Part shown: positions 1 through 11,231 of the stretch, in pieces
Layout: each line of letters begins with the position of its first letter
Position numbering within the stretch: the stretch's first letter is position 1
Assembly: GCA_963969495.1 (NCBI GenBank)
Contig: OZ018323.1
Span: 81,292,919-81,356,918 of the forward strand
Length of the DNA stretch: 64,000 bases
Direction of reading: 5' to 3'
Source of the DNA: Ceratothoa steindachneri
Lineage: Eukaryota; Arthropoda; Malacostraca; Isopoda; Cymothoidae
Notes under the pieces: generated by a model
Database searches by the model: none
The model's input: the letters and a program-made list of their open reading frames with translations, nothing else
What the model was told of the DNA's origin: nothing
Translations under genes and position numbers: made by a program

Positions 1-194
1 AAACTTAGTTAATTAATGACTCCATTTGAAGTATGTAAATGAAATTTTAGCAGAGAGACGCACAATATTTCATCATTGTTGACCCAGAGTGACACTCACA
101 ACCAGACGGGTTGGGAATTAATGGTTAAAGCGTCCATAACAAATTACATCTACCAAAAGTGCTAAAACTAATTCAAATATTATTTTTTTAATAG

Positions 195-330
195 GTATGA
201 AATCTACAATGTCGATGTTTGGGCTTTCATCATTGCAGTCACAATTATCCTATATGTCGTCTTATTCTTTTTCATCTGGACTTGCTTTCGGGTTTTCTTT
301 AAAAAATGTTTCAAAAGAAAACAAGATTAA
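195..330 (+). CDS. UDP-glycosyltransferase (UGT), last coding exon
   Basis: Last exon of a membrane-bound UGT, an enzyme that moves sugar from a UDP-sugar to small lipophilic acceptors in the ER. The acceptor AG is at 193-194 after a T-rich tract. The exon starts with the last base of a split codon and codes 44 residues to TAA at 328-330. It begins YEIYNVDVWAF, which fits the conserved Asp-Val-Trp/Ile stretch before the UGT anchor. A hydrophobic helix of about 20 residues follows (AFIIAVTIILYVVLFFFIW), then a basic tail ending KRKQD, which fits the KxKxx type of ER-retrieval signal. The rest of the gene lies left of the window. The family call rests on this C-terminal architecture and on the UGT start exon at the right edge. 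Confidence 0.8.
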
Positions 331-613
331 ATTATAGTAATTGTATACCCGTTTATTTGCTCGCATTTGCACCAGGACGAAGAGAATCTGAGCAGCCTGA
401 TATACCACTGTGTACGGCAAGCAGATGGCACAGTTACCGATCGAATCCTTATCATTTATCCTCATTGAAAGCTAAATTTTATATTCAAAATTTTATTCAA
501 TTTATGTCTATTAGTAGATTTAGGAAAAAAATCATGCCTATTTTTTATTTTGTAAAATATTTGGTCAGACCTTTGATTTTGAAATTCTGCCAAGTGCAAT
601 TTCATCGAGGATT

Positions 614-619
614 AATAAA
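614..619 (+). promoter_or_regulatory. Candidate polyadenylation signal of the left UGT gene
   Basis: First AATAAA on the + strand after the UGT stop codon, 284 nt downstream and in AT-rich sequence. It would give a 3' UTR of about 300 nt (331 to about 640). No cDNA support is available, so other sites are possible. Confidence 0.45.
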
Positions 620-639
620 TGTGTATAATGTAATATGAA

Positions 640-1284
640 ATGAACATGGTTTAATTCTCAAGATCCTGGTCCATATAAAAACAGATTAGACCACAGGTGG
701 CCAAACTTGCCTATTGGAATAGCCACGCACGATAAACTTCATAAAGGTGAGAGCGGCAGGACAAATTTAAATACCCATTTACATTGTTTAATATATATTT
801 TGTTGCTCAGATTTTATGTAAATATTAAGAAGTACATGTATGCAATAGTTTTTTTTTAATATATGACTTTCTTTTAAATGCTAGTTACAAAAAAATGAGC
901 TTAGTCAATATACGAGTAGTTTCAAAGAGCTGCGTATGGCTCGCAGGCATCATCGATTTGGCCACCCCATTAGAGGCGTCACCTTCAGACGTGTCTCTAC
1001 TCGGACGGTGTTGATGTTGAAAAATAAACTTTGAAGTAGAGTAAGAATTGATTATTATTGCCTCGGAGCCTTTTGTAATATCACTCGCAAAAGGAAAGGC
1101 TAACAGTAAAAAAAAAAAAAAACCTGGAAAAAAGTGAGAACGTAATGAGGATATCAAAAACTACGATGAGAAATCTTACACTCCAACACTGAATGGACTC
1201 ACCCATCTCTCATCGAGGGGTTAAGATTACCGCTCGGTGTTTGGTTACTATTAAACGGTTAATCTTAACGCGCCTCTGACTGAA
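640..1284. other. No gene seen
   Basis: AT-rich intergenic DNA downstream of the UGT 3' end. No coding pattern, RNA gene or recognisable element was seen; one A-run lies near 1,110. Confidence 0.5.
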
Positions 1285-1965
1285 GCATTCCCCCTGATTT
1301 TCGGGGAAAAATTTGCTTCTCAGGGGAATATGGATTCAAGTGGAAAACTTTGATTTTCCGGGGAAATTCTGTTTCTCTAGGGAAATTGTGATTGTAGGAG
1401 GAAATTGTGATAGTTCGGACAAAGAGGTAATTTTTATGGAAAAATTGTCATTCAGTGGAAAAGTTTATTTTTCTTGGAAATTGTGATTCTCCTGGAAAAG
1501 TCACTCTCCGGGGGGAAAATTATTCTACTTGTGGGAAATTATGGTTCTCGAGAGAAATTAAGATTTTTCTAGGGAAATTGTGTTTCAGTGGGAGGTTAGG
1601 GAAGTTGTGATTTTCGTGAAAAATTGGGATTCATTGGGACATTGGGAGAAAATTGTGATTTTCGTGGAAAATTATGATGCCTCGGGGAAAATGTGCTTCT
1701 CGTAGAAAATAGTCAGCTTACTGAGAAGTGTGATTATCTATGAAAATTATGAATCCTCTGAGAGCTAGTGATTTTTTTTCTGTGGAAATTGTCATTATCT
1801 GGGGAAATTGTGATTTTCGGGAAAATTTTTGATTGGCTCGGGAAAATGTGCTTCTTGAGGAAAATTGTGATTCAGAAGAGAAAAGGAAAAATTGAGATTC
1901 TTGCTGGAAATTGTGATTTTTTGTATTCAAGGAATATTTTTATAAAACTTCCACAGATTTCCTAT
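1285..1965. repeat. Degenerate ~25-bp tandem repeat (GGGGAAATTGTGATTTTC-like)
   Basis: Variants of GGGGAAATTGTGATTTTC followed by a G/T-rich GGAAAA linker recur about every 23-28 bp for about 680 bp. The copies are strongly diverged. Open frames on both strands here are by-products of the repeat. Confidence 0.7.
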
Positions 1966-4035
1966 GCATTTAACACGTTAACTGCGATGACTTGCAATGC
2001 AGTGAAAATTACTTATCATATAGCTGGCGGGCACCACATTTAACAGTTTTTAAACACTTAAAGGTCAAGTGTAAACTAAATAAAATATTTGCTACCTTTA
2101 TGTAAGTGGTAATATACCTTACATGATGAACACACGGGCGGCAAATTACACGCGATAATATACAACTCATTTCACGTCAATGGAACTCAATTCGTAGAAT
2201 TCATTTATTTTGGGACGAACTTACAAGATTTACAATACGCCTTTCTGACCCCAACATTTAAGGTTAAAGAAAATTGTATTTTGAATCAACGTCTTCTTTC
2301 AATACTTCGTCTCTTTTTTAAAATGTGTGGGCGATGCCCTTGTTGGTTTCGATATGTGCCCTTCTCTCAAGAGAGAACTTACACTCAATGTCAGATGCTG
2401 TTTGATGTAATGGGGAAATCATGAAGGAAGAACAAATGTGAAAGCTCTTATACAAACTAACACCCATACACACGAGAGTGTAAGCATTATTATTCAACCA
2501 TACAAGTATGGAAGCTCTTATACATCTTAACACATTCACTAGTGTAACGACTTATTCACCCTCACTTATGCATGCTCACACACTTTCAAGTGTGAAAGCA
2601 CTCATATTCCTTCACTCGTGCATGTTCACACACTCACATCGGTTCGAACATTTATACGGCCTCAGATGCGCGTCTCACGGAATGAACCGAGAGGAAATCA
2701 TTAAAATTATCATTAAATAATTTTTTTATTAAATTTTGGTCTTAAAAATGACATTAAATTATCAGGTTTTAGAAAGTTGGTGTGGCGGAGGAATGGTGAG
2801 AACGAGGTGTCTTCCCTCATTGAGTCACATTCATTAAGGGGCCATCAATTACAAGATGACAAAGGCACTTGAGCGTTTATAATTGCCGTCATTGTATTGA
2901 AAACATACAGACATGTGTTTTATCCGGGACTGTATGTGTGTATGTGAATCATTTATGTGTTCTTTTGGTTCTTATTTTGGGGTGGAGGTGATTTTCCTCC
3001 TGTGTGTAAAATTGTTTTAGTTGGCATGGGTGAGATTCACTATTTCCAGAACTTTGGTTGCTTTAGCTGTAGAAGAACTAGTCTCGATCCTTTTCCCTTC
3101 GCCCCCCCCCCCTTTCAAGGTGGTGGAAAGTGTAAAATGGGTAATTATGCTGCAGCTGTCATCTAAAAGGTTGCCTTCTCTCATGGAATCAACATCCCGA
3201 TGAGAGATTGACCTTAACTATAGTCGTCTCTGGAGAGTTGCGCACCGTTCCACTCTCGATCACCTGTAGGTAGGCTTCTCTTTAGTATCTTACCTCACAA
3301 GCTTTGGGGCGTCTATGCATTCGTTGGGTGTTGCCTTTTAGTTTTAATTAAATTACATATTACTTTCCCCTGGTTCGATAGGGGGAAATTTCCCCGCAAC
3401 AATCCCCCACCCCCCGATGCTTCCTCCGCCGTGCCAAGATCCCTTTCCCACTTCCTGCCTTCATATTGCATTGAATGGTGTTGTCTTTCTTTCAGAACAA
3501 TCCATCCCATTTACTCCCCATCTCTCTCCGGCTCATTCAAAACAATGTGACTCGTCTCAGTGTGTCAGATTCGCTCACGGAATGATCGCCCCGCGCCATC
3601 GTGCTCCAGCCAGACTCATGAGTCGGTGTATACGTGACCGAAGCCCGGGGTGATACAATGAAGTGTGATAGTGGCGTGAATTTCGACCGAACTCAATTGA
3701 GATTCTAGTTTTTGTTAGTTTGTAAACTCCAACCCGTTTTGTTGATACAGCTTACCTGACCCGGCAACGCAACCAATATAAAGATCAGAATGACAATCTC
3801 AAGTCCGTTGACACCGGCAGAAAGTGGTCTTTGGAAGAGGAAGGAGAAGGAAGAACGCCGCTGGTGGTAATGTGAGTTCTCTACCAACCAACTACCGGAC
3901 CGACGTCACGAGAGTACGAACTGAAAACCCGGGGGTCAGATTCCGAGAGGAGAGGGAAGAGTAAGTTGTGAAATCTGACTGGCAGAGTCTTTGCATCATC
4001 AATGCAGAAAACATACACAAAATTACATACTAAAG
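1966..4035. other. Intergenic DNA, weak short repeats, no gene seen
   Basis: No coding feature is supported. Positions 2,430-2,650 hold loosely repeated phrases with CACAC cores. Short homopolymers occur (poly-C near 3,105 and 3,405). Nothing resembles a transposase, RT or host protein. Confidence 0.5.
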
Positions 4036-4225
4036 AACTATAACATTTTACTCTAAAGAGCCACAACATTACATCCTATAGAGCCACACCATAACATAGC
4101 TTAGAGCCACAACATTGGCTCCTATCGAGCCACACAATTATTGCCAAAAGAGTACAACTTTCAACCGTACAGAGCCACATCATTAGATTCTCTAGATCGA
4201 TACTATTACATCTTGTCGGCAGAAT
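4036..4225. repeat. 23-bp minisatellite, segment 1
   Basis: Degenerate copies of a 23-bp unit of the form CCTATAGAGCCACACCATTA plus CAT. The same unit recurs at 5,515-5,765, 7,745-8,184 and 9,354-9,955, which suggests one array broken by later insertions. Confidence 0.75.
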
Positions 4226-4532
4226 CATGACCTCATATACAGGGTGCGATGGGTAATTTGTCGCTTAACTTCAACATAAAAGAAAATAACTTGTTTTAAT
4301 GTCCCATGACGTGGGGGGGGGAGGGGCTTGAGGAGCCATTCCTATTATCTTGGATATGTGAAGTACAACACCTGCTCTCCTTGAAGTTAAAATGCCTCTC
4401 TTTAATGCCAAGCATAGGTTACATTTTCTTTGCAACTTATCTTATTTTAGTTTAGGTTTTGTTTCTTTCTCTTTCAAGTCAATTAAAGAAAAATGTTGCA
4501 TGGAGTTTCTTCAACACCCTCGACGGTCGCAC

Positions 4533-4533
<1 letters not shown>

Positions 4534-4619
<86 letters not shown>
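4534..4619. repeat. Compound (CA)n(TA)n microsatellite
   Basis: Pure CA dinucleotides (4,534-4,572) run directly into pure TA dinucleotides (to 4,619). It borders the tail of the PLE fragment on its right. Confidence 0.98.
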
Positions 4620-4622
<3 letters not shown>

Positions 4623-5033
4623 AATAAAACCACTGTGGGGGAGCGTAGTAGTTTATTATCTCGAGACCAGTTTCGGCATTTGAGTTTGTCGTGCCAGCCT
4701 CAGTCGAACACTAAGAATACATGCCGTCACACCAAGCGTACAATATATATCTATAGTTTAAAGAGATCCAATTGGAGTTCCTAATCAGGGCGCGTGAATT
4801 TAAGTTCGTTAAAAATATCTTTTAAGATTAGATCTTTGACGTAAGGGCTGCATTTAGATTGCCCCTCCGAAAGGTTAAAGTTGGGGATTTCCTCTATAAG
4901 GGTGGTTTCAATGACCTTTCTTTTGCGGAAGTCCTTACATGGGTAGATTAGTTTGGCCTGTGGGAAGTCTATCGGGTGATTAAAGTTGTTGCTATGGATG
5001 AAAAGACTCCTCTCATTGGATTTAACAATTTTT

Positions 5034-5035
<2 letters not shown>
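4620..5035 (-). mobile_element. Penelope-like element, 5'-truncated 3' end
   Basis: On the - strand this reads the C-terminal end of a PLE protein, the part after the GIY-YIG endonuclease. It includes NERSLFIHSNNFNHPIDF, then KLIYPCKDFRKRKVIETTLI and EIPNFNLSEGQSK, a layout shared with the fragments at 54.7 and 59.6 kb. It ends in the PLE-type terminal hairpin: CTGAGG at about 4,698-4,703, a GGCA/TGCC stem, then GAAAC at 4,670. TA tracts lie on both sides (4,572-4,619 and 5,036-5,082). RT and endonuclease are missing, so it is a dead fragment. Confidence 0.7.

Positions 5036-5082
<47 letters not shown>
5036..5082. repeat. (TA)n microsatellite
   Basis: Uninterrupted TA dinucleotides between the PLE fragment and the maT fragment. 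Confidence 0.98.
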
Positions 5083-5084
<2 letters not shown>

Positions 5085-5500
5085 AAGTTACATGTTAAAA
5101 CCTTGAAGGATTGCTGTACTATTCATTTTATTTAATGAGATCGCCGTCGGCCTCAACCACGGCCTCCAGACGTCATTGTAACCTTCTGCAGCCGTATCGA
5201 CTATACCCCTGTTTAACTGGGTGAAAACTGCGGTAATCCTGGAACTAAGCTCCATCTTGGTGGTGCAAGGGGTCGTGTTGGTCTCTTTATCAACCAGGCC
5301 CAACACATAATAATCCAGGGAGTTGCAGTCTTGAGAGTTGGGAGTCCAAATGTTTTGATGTTGTCAAAAAACTGTCTGACAGTCAAGACTGGATTCCAGC
5401 AGCTGCCTCCTGCATACAGGGCAACGCCAACTACTCTAGGCACTGGATGTAGTCATCTGTAATGAGTCTGAGGTCCCTGGAGAAGATACATGCCTGCGTC
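5083..5500 (-). pseudogene. mariner-superfamily (maT-like) transposase, C-terminal fragment
   Basis: The - strand gives CNSLDYYVLGLVDKETN followed by TTKMELSSRITAVF. This matches the DLNPLDYYVWG...LK..I segment that carries the last catalytic Asp in maT/DD37D transposases. Upstream in another frame are remnants of the region before it (WTPNSQDCNSLDYY), so at least one frameshift is present. The N-terminal half and the TIRs were not found. The fragment sits between a TA tract and a resumed 23-bp minisatellite. Confidence 0.65.
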
Positions 5501-5514
5501 ATATAGCATCAGGG

Positions 5515-5765
5515 GTCAGATCATTACATCTTAGAAAGCCGCACCCGTTATTACATTGTATAGAGCCACAACATCACATCTTAAAGCGCCACACCATTGC
5601 GTCCTATAAAACTAAATCTTCACATTCTATAGAGCCATAACCATTACGGCCTATAGTGCCACACCATTAAATGAGATTGAACCCCAAGATTACATCATAT
5701 AGAGCCACACCGTTATTTTTCCATAAAGCAACACATACGTTCAATAAATGTACATCATTACATCC
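5515..5765. repeat. 23-bp minisatellite, segment 2
   Basis: The unit of segment 1 resumes (GAGCCACACCATTA-like phrases every ~23 bp) directly after the maT fragment. Confidence 0.75.
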
Positions 5766-5768
5766 TGT

Positions 5769-5796
5769 CAGAGAGAGAGAGAGAGAGAGAAAGAGA
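5769..5796. repeat. (GA)n microsatellite
   Basis: Short GA dinucleotide run with one interruption. Confidence 0.9.
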
Positions 5797-5799
5797 GTC

Positions 5800-7744
5800 G
5801 AGCAGACAATTAGAGTATCTCACGGACGAAGAACATTCCATCAGAACCCTTCGGCAAACCTTCGGAGCGAGAGCAAGTTAAACTGGAGCCGGGACACCAT
5901 TTAGCGATATGGTGCTAAAACCATCGCCGCCGTGTCTTTGGGACAGAGTCGGGATCACTTCCGTCGGCAGACAAAAGAGCTTCCGGTGGAGTCGTATATA
6001 TTCCCCAGCCCGGGAATGATCAAATGAGTATTCTCGGAGTATTCGGGACGCGAGCTGTATCCACGCCGCTTTCACGTAAGCAAGATTAACGCAATACTCG
6101 CACAGTACTCACGCAGCATCTTGTGAGGTCATTGGAATCATCCAAGGACGACACGCACTTCTCGAGCGACACCACGGCACCTTAAGGGCTCGCAGACATT
6201 ATTCGGAGCAACGGAGGTCAAAGACGGAGGACTCAGTCAAGAATAAGGCACTTAGCTACGCTTCCCCGAGTGACTACTCGAGGTCTCCTTCAGAAAATCT
6301 TAAGCCATTACATTTTCTTTTTCATCGTCGAAAAGGCGTGACACTCTTCGACCGCAAGACTCACTTCATAGTCTCTTCTCGACCCCACTCGGATAATTAT
6401 TGTGCCTCGTACGGCTTAGACAATATCATTCTTTGTAAATTCAATTCAATTTTCAATTACCGAACGATTAACGTGATCGTTAAAGTGTATCATTCTTGTT
6501 AATCTCATTTTGTTGTTTGTATAGTATTAAAGATTATTTTGTTTCACTTGATTGTATCCTATCAAAGTCAGTGTGGGGGAATTCCACGTGGAATTTCTTT
6601 TCCAGCACGGAAATGAAGTCCTTGCGCTGGAGAAGATTCTAGAATTTGGTAGGCTTAAATTGGTAAGCCCCACCTCCCCCATCCACAAACCGTAGCCTCG
6701 AACCGCGTCCACCACGGACCACCTTTACGCGGGTTAGAATCGCCTCGGCGTGAAGATTCGAGGCCATTCGAGAGTAGCGCTGTTTCCCCCACCGCCGCGG
6801 GGAAAGCCTAAGATATATAAGGCTCGTCCTCCATGTGGGAGAGACAGAGTTGAGGAGTCTCGTCCGGACCCAATAAGATTCTCCTAGTTCCAAGTCAGGT
6901 GCTAACAACAAAGCAAAGTGACGGCTGAACTTTTTGTGTGTTGGAATTAGCCCAAGCCAGTGAGGTAATTTCATTTAACGATCGCCACCGACTGATTTTT
7001 CCGACTTCTCTTATCAACTCCTATCGAAGCCCTCCTAGTTTGCCCCCTCGTTTTCGGGTGGCCGAAATACTCTCCCCTGGACCGGACGTTACCGCCCCTT
7101 TTCCTTTTGGAGAACCGTCATCACGTTAACTTCCCGTTCGGAAGCTCCGAGCGCCCCCGCCATCACGTTTATTGCCTGCAGAAGACATCCGTGAAGCCTT
7201 ACCCTAACGTCTCACCCGGAATCCTCCGTAGGCCAACCCCACTTTCCCTTCAACAACCCAATTGAGTTAATCCTCCCCATTTGAATAGTCTCATTCTGTA
7301 ATACATTAATTTTTAACTTCAGAGTCTGACGCATAACTCTGCAATTCCCCCCTCACTTACCAATTAAAATTTGCCTATTTATTCTCTTATTTTATGTAAA
7401 TAAAATTATATTATTTGTACATGCCTCCTTAAATAACCTTGAGCTTTGCCATTGCCCAAATTTTGCCTGACCTCGTTGCACTCTTTCTCGCTATTCCGCG
7501 CGTCGAAACTCGTGGCGTTCCGTCCCTTGTCGGTTCGCCTTTAATTTCTTGGTCCCCCTCCCGTAGATATAATATGGTATTGATATAATGTAATGTCATA
7601 CCACGACAGTCAGCCAATATTAGAATTTGCACTCGTCTTTAATTCTCACGCACTTAAGAGGGAGACATTTCCCTATATTTGTTTGTCGTCTCCTTCCGCC
7701 ACGTCTTGGGAGGGCAGCAAAGGTCAGGGAGAACTACCTGATCC
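5800..7744 (+). other. GC-richer block, possible solo LTR(s); no coding sequence
   Basis: This block interrupts the 23-bp minisatellite and is richer in GC than its surroundings. A promoter-like TATATAAGGC lies near 6,813, and AATAAA near 7,400 in a T/A-rich context. Together these could be the promoter and polyA of an LTR of about 0.9 kb on the + strand. A 16-bp palindrome, AATTCCACGTGGAATT, sits near 6,580. No paired LTR, primer site or retroviral coding was seen, so the LTR reading is only a suggestion. Confidence 0.25.
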
Positions 7745-8184
7745 TAAGACACATCCTATAAACTACACCAATATAGAATTTCGAGCCATACACGTACGTT
7801 TTATAGACCCACACCATTACTTCCTATAGGATTACACCAGTACATCATTTTGAGCCACAAAATTTCATCTTATAGAGCTACACCATGAAATCCTAATCAG
7901 CCACTACATTCCATCCTTTAGATCTACATCTTTGCGTCCTATAAATGCACATTTACATCTTATAGAGCAACACACTTATCTAATATAGAGCCATACCATT
8001 ACATTTATAGAGTCATCCCATTACGCACAATTACTTCATTTTACATAAGATTACATTCTATAGAACTTTAGAGAGGCATACCATTTCATCCTATAAAGTC
8101 GCACCACCCCCTCATTAGACCCATACAATATACGTTCTATAAAGGCATGTATTAAATCTTATAAATCCACAGCATCATATCCTA
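7745..8184. repeat. 23-bp minisatellite, segment 3
   Basis: Degenerate GAGCCACACCATTACATCC-type units. The segment ends exactly at the TA target duplication of the maT element. Confidence 0.75.
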
Positions 8185-9351
8185 CCGGGCTTTGCAAAAG
8201 TTCTGTTGTACACGTTTTTTATCTTTCGAAAGATTTTCATGTGTGGTAGCAAAAGTTCCTTCAAAAAAAGAAAACTTTCTACATTTCTAGCACATATTGA
8301 AACGTCTTTTCCATTGTGTACAGGTGTTTCTAAATAGAAGTGAAAATAATTGATATCTCTGCTATTCTGGGTGCGGGCAACAAGTCCGACATCACTAAAA
8401 CGGCTCAACGTCAGACGGATAACCATCTACGGATAAGACCTCAATGATCAACCTCGTTCATCCAGACCTCAATTTGCCAACCGTTTGGCTCTGAGAAAGG
8501 CCTTCGAAAGTGGCCCAAAGATCAAAATGACTGCGCCCGCAAAGAAGAACATCTCGGTGGTCACAGTAGCCAGGTCCGTCATGGAGAAGGACGGCAAGAG
8601 CTTCAGGTGCATGGAAAGACCTCTGCTCACTGACCATATGCGAGAACAACATTGAGAAGTATGTAGTCACTTTCTCAACGACTTACGTATAGAGTCATAA
8701 AAATAGAATTCTCAATTTGTATGAAAAAAACTTCACGAGCAAAACTAGCGCGTGGTAGGCTTCAGCCAAGACGTCTACGAGATCCGCTAAGTGTCCATGA
8801 CCAAACACCCAGCCTCCGTGATAAAGTTTGGTGTCTTGGCTTTGACTGGTGAGAAGATGCAACCGGTCTGGTTCTCGGCTCACTGCAACCAATTACAGGG
8901 ACATTTTGGCCACGAAAGTCCTCCCCTGGGTGAAAAAGATCATGAAGAAGGCGGACTATGTCTTTCAGCGGGACGATTCTCTGGCCCACACGGCCAAGAC
9001 CGTACCATAGTGGTTAGGATCGAACAGAAACTTCTGGTCGAAGGAATTTTGTCCGCCGCATGTAGACGCATGTCGAGGGCAAGGCCTGCTAAGTTCGCAA
9101 ATCCAACGTCGACGAGCTGAAGCCCTCCGTTAACCGCGTGAGGGTCAGAATGAGGAAGGACTTCGTCCACAAGGTGCGCGTGGCCTTTAAGTCTCCCTTG
9201 GAGCCCGTGCTTGCCACCGAAGGCTGTCACATTGATTAATGTTACAATTTATATGTTAAAACAATAAACGCATCTAACTGCATTGAAACTATCATTTTGT
9301 CATTAGTTGAGAGCGTCGTAACGAGTGTAACAAGACTTTTTCAATACCCAG
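8185..9351 (+). mobile_element. maT-like (Tc1/mariner) DNA transposon, degenerate
   Basis: An element of 1,167 bp with imperfect 30-bp terminal inverted repeats (left starts CCGGGCTTTGCAAAAG, right end reads CTGGGTATTGAAAAAG on the - strand; 21 of 30 positions agree). It is flanked by TA at 8,183-8,184 and 9,352-9,353. It carries a broken transposase. Pieces readable on the + strand are an N-terminal segment near 8,490-8,640 (AKKNISVVTVARSVMEKDGK), TKHPASVIKFGVLALTGEKM near 8,800 (the family's TKHPASVMVFGV block), and a C-terminus ending GCHID-stop at about 9,237. Many stops and frameshifts are present, so it cannot make transposase. It inserted into the 23-bp minisatellite, which continues on both sides. 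Confidence 0.8.
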
Positions 9352-9353
9352 TA

Positions 9354-9955
9354 TAGTGCCTCACGATATATCCTGTAGAGCCACAGCTTTACATTATATA
9401 GGCCCACACAATTGCGTCCTATAGTGCCACATCATTACATGCTATAGAGCTAAACCTATTTCATCATGCAGATTTAAACCATTAATCCTATAGAGCGACA
9501 ACTTTACCTCTTATAGAGCTACACCATTACATCCTATATAGCCACACTAGTGCATTCCTTAGAGGCAAACCATTACATTCTTTGGAGCTACACCATTCCA
9601 AGTTATTCAACCACAACATTATCTCATGTTGAACCAATCATTCCATCATATAAAGCGTCACTTTTACTTCCTATTGAGCCCAACCCGTATATTCGGTTTA
9701 ACCACACCATTACTTTTTATAGGTCCACACCATTACCTACTATTTATCCATAATATTTCATTGTATAGAGCCACTCTATTACATCCTATAGAGCCACACC
9801 ATTACACCCTATACTCATCCCATTGCATCTTATACAGCCACACCTATAAATCCTTTTGAGTCACATCATTATATCCTATAGAGTCACACTATTAAATCCC
9901 ATAGTCACACCATTACGTCCTACAGAGCCACACCATTATATCCATAAAGTCATGG
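9354..9955. repeat. 23-bp minisatellite, segment 4
   Basis: The best-preserved part of the array: phrases such as CCTATAGAGCCACACCATTA recur about every 23 bp for about 600 bp. The small open frames here are repeat by-products. Confidence 0.8.
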
Positions 9956-10504
9956 ACCGCTTGAAATGGCTGGTTGAAACTTGATCTTCCTTTGATAGGA
10001 CTAGAGCGATCTTCGGCTTCTTGGCACCTTAAACAGCGGCCTAGTCATTTATTGCTTTACACTAACCGGATAAACTCTTGCCTACCTTTCCAATTGTCGA
10101 AAATATTTTAGCAGAGAAACCCAATTAAATTATTAGATAATTCCCGTTTTGTGCCAAAAAGCGGGAGGTCAAATATTCCGACTACTCTTTTGACACTATT
10201 TTTGCTCCGCTAGCAATCAATGCACTCGTGATGTCGCTGAAGGTCGTCGACTGTATTTTACATCTAAAGGCGGAGAACCTTGCAACGATAGGTCAATGTT
10301 GAGTGAGTTGCGTCCCGTACTCGCTTCATGCGCGGACACCACACACGAGCAAGGCATGGCATTTTCGCTAGATTTATTCAAGAGAGTCTCAACATAGCTT
10401 ATTATCAATGACTCCTGTCTAATGGCTCGTGTGTCAATTTCCGAGCTTATGGAGTAATTGGTAAATGTTAAATTAGCTTTTATCCTTTACAGTGATGCTC
10501 CTCC
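9956..10504. other. Intergenic DNA, nothing recognised
   Basis: No gene, RNA or repeat family recognised between the minisatellite and the LINE fragment. Confidence 0.4.
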
Positions 10505-11225
10505 AATATTCCCCCCATAAGTATCAAACTCTTTGTCCTAAACAACAAAGGCATTAGATTAGTGACACCGGAAGATGTTCTTTGTACTCTCTATGTCCAC
10601 GATCTTTCGATATCTTTTGATGCGACCCAGATTCCAACTCTGGAGCGTTGAGCCCAGCAGGTATTGAACTACATCCCTCGCTCTGCCGAAGCGCACAAGT
10701 TTCGGATTTCTTCGGTCAAGACTAAGGTAGTGCAGTTCTTCCACAGCTCCACCCCTACCCGGACCTTTCCTAATCGATGTTGAGCTGGTATTGGTGGATT
10801 CATACGGTTTCCATGGTATTGTTTTCGACCTACACCTTAACTGGGAGGTTCATATTCCAGCCTTAGGGTCTCTTGTCCTCTGCCATGGATATTCTTCGTT
10901 CCGTGACGTTCAGCACTTGATGTGTTGATAGAGCTACTGTCTTGGTTTTCTACCGATCCCTTGTTTGTTAGTAGCTTGACTACGGATGCGACTTTTACGC
11001 ATCCGCATCCATATCCAAGTGTGAATTTCGGAAGGTGGACACAATTCACAACACCCGTCTTCGTTTGACGAACGGTTCCTTCCGCACATCCCCCATTGAG
11101 AGCCGACTTGTGATGCTGGGGAGATACCACTTGCGCTGCGTGGTACACAGTGTATTATGCGTTTGTAGGCGGGAGCGCAGTTCCTCCCTCAGTCTCTAAT
11201 GGCTTTCACTGCATCCGCCACCGAT
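10505..11225 (+). pseudogene. LINE (jockey/CR1-group) reverse transcriptase, C-terminal fragment
   Basis: The + strand, with several frameshifts, reads the RT palm and thumb. VTPEDVLCTLYVHDLSI at about 10,555-10,605 is the catalytic Y/F-x-D-D box with the first Asp changed to His. AEAHKFRISSVKTKVVQF follows, then the thumb phrases DTIHNTCLRLTNGSFRTSPI and GEIPLALRR in shifted frames. These are typical of jockey/CR1-type LINE C-termini. Everything upstream of the YxDD region is absent. Its end abuts the first unit of the 43-bp satellite within about 10 bp. Confidence 0.7.
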
Positions 11226-11231
11226 TTTAAG

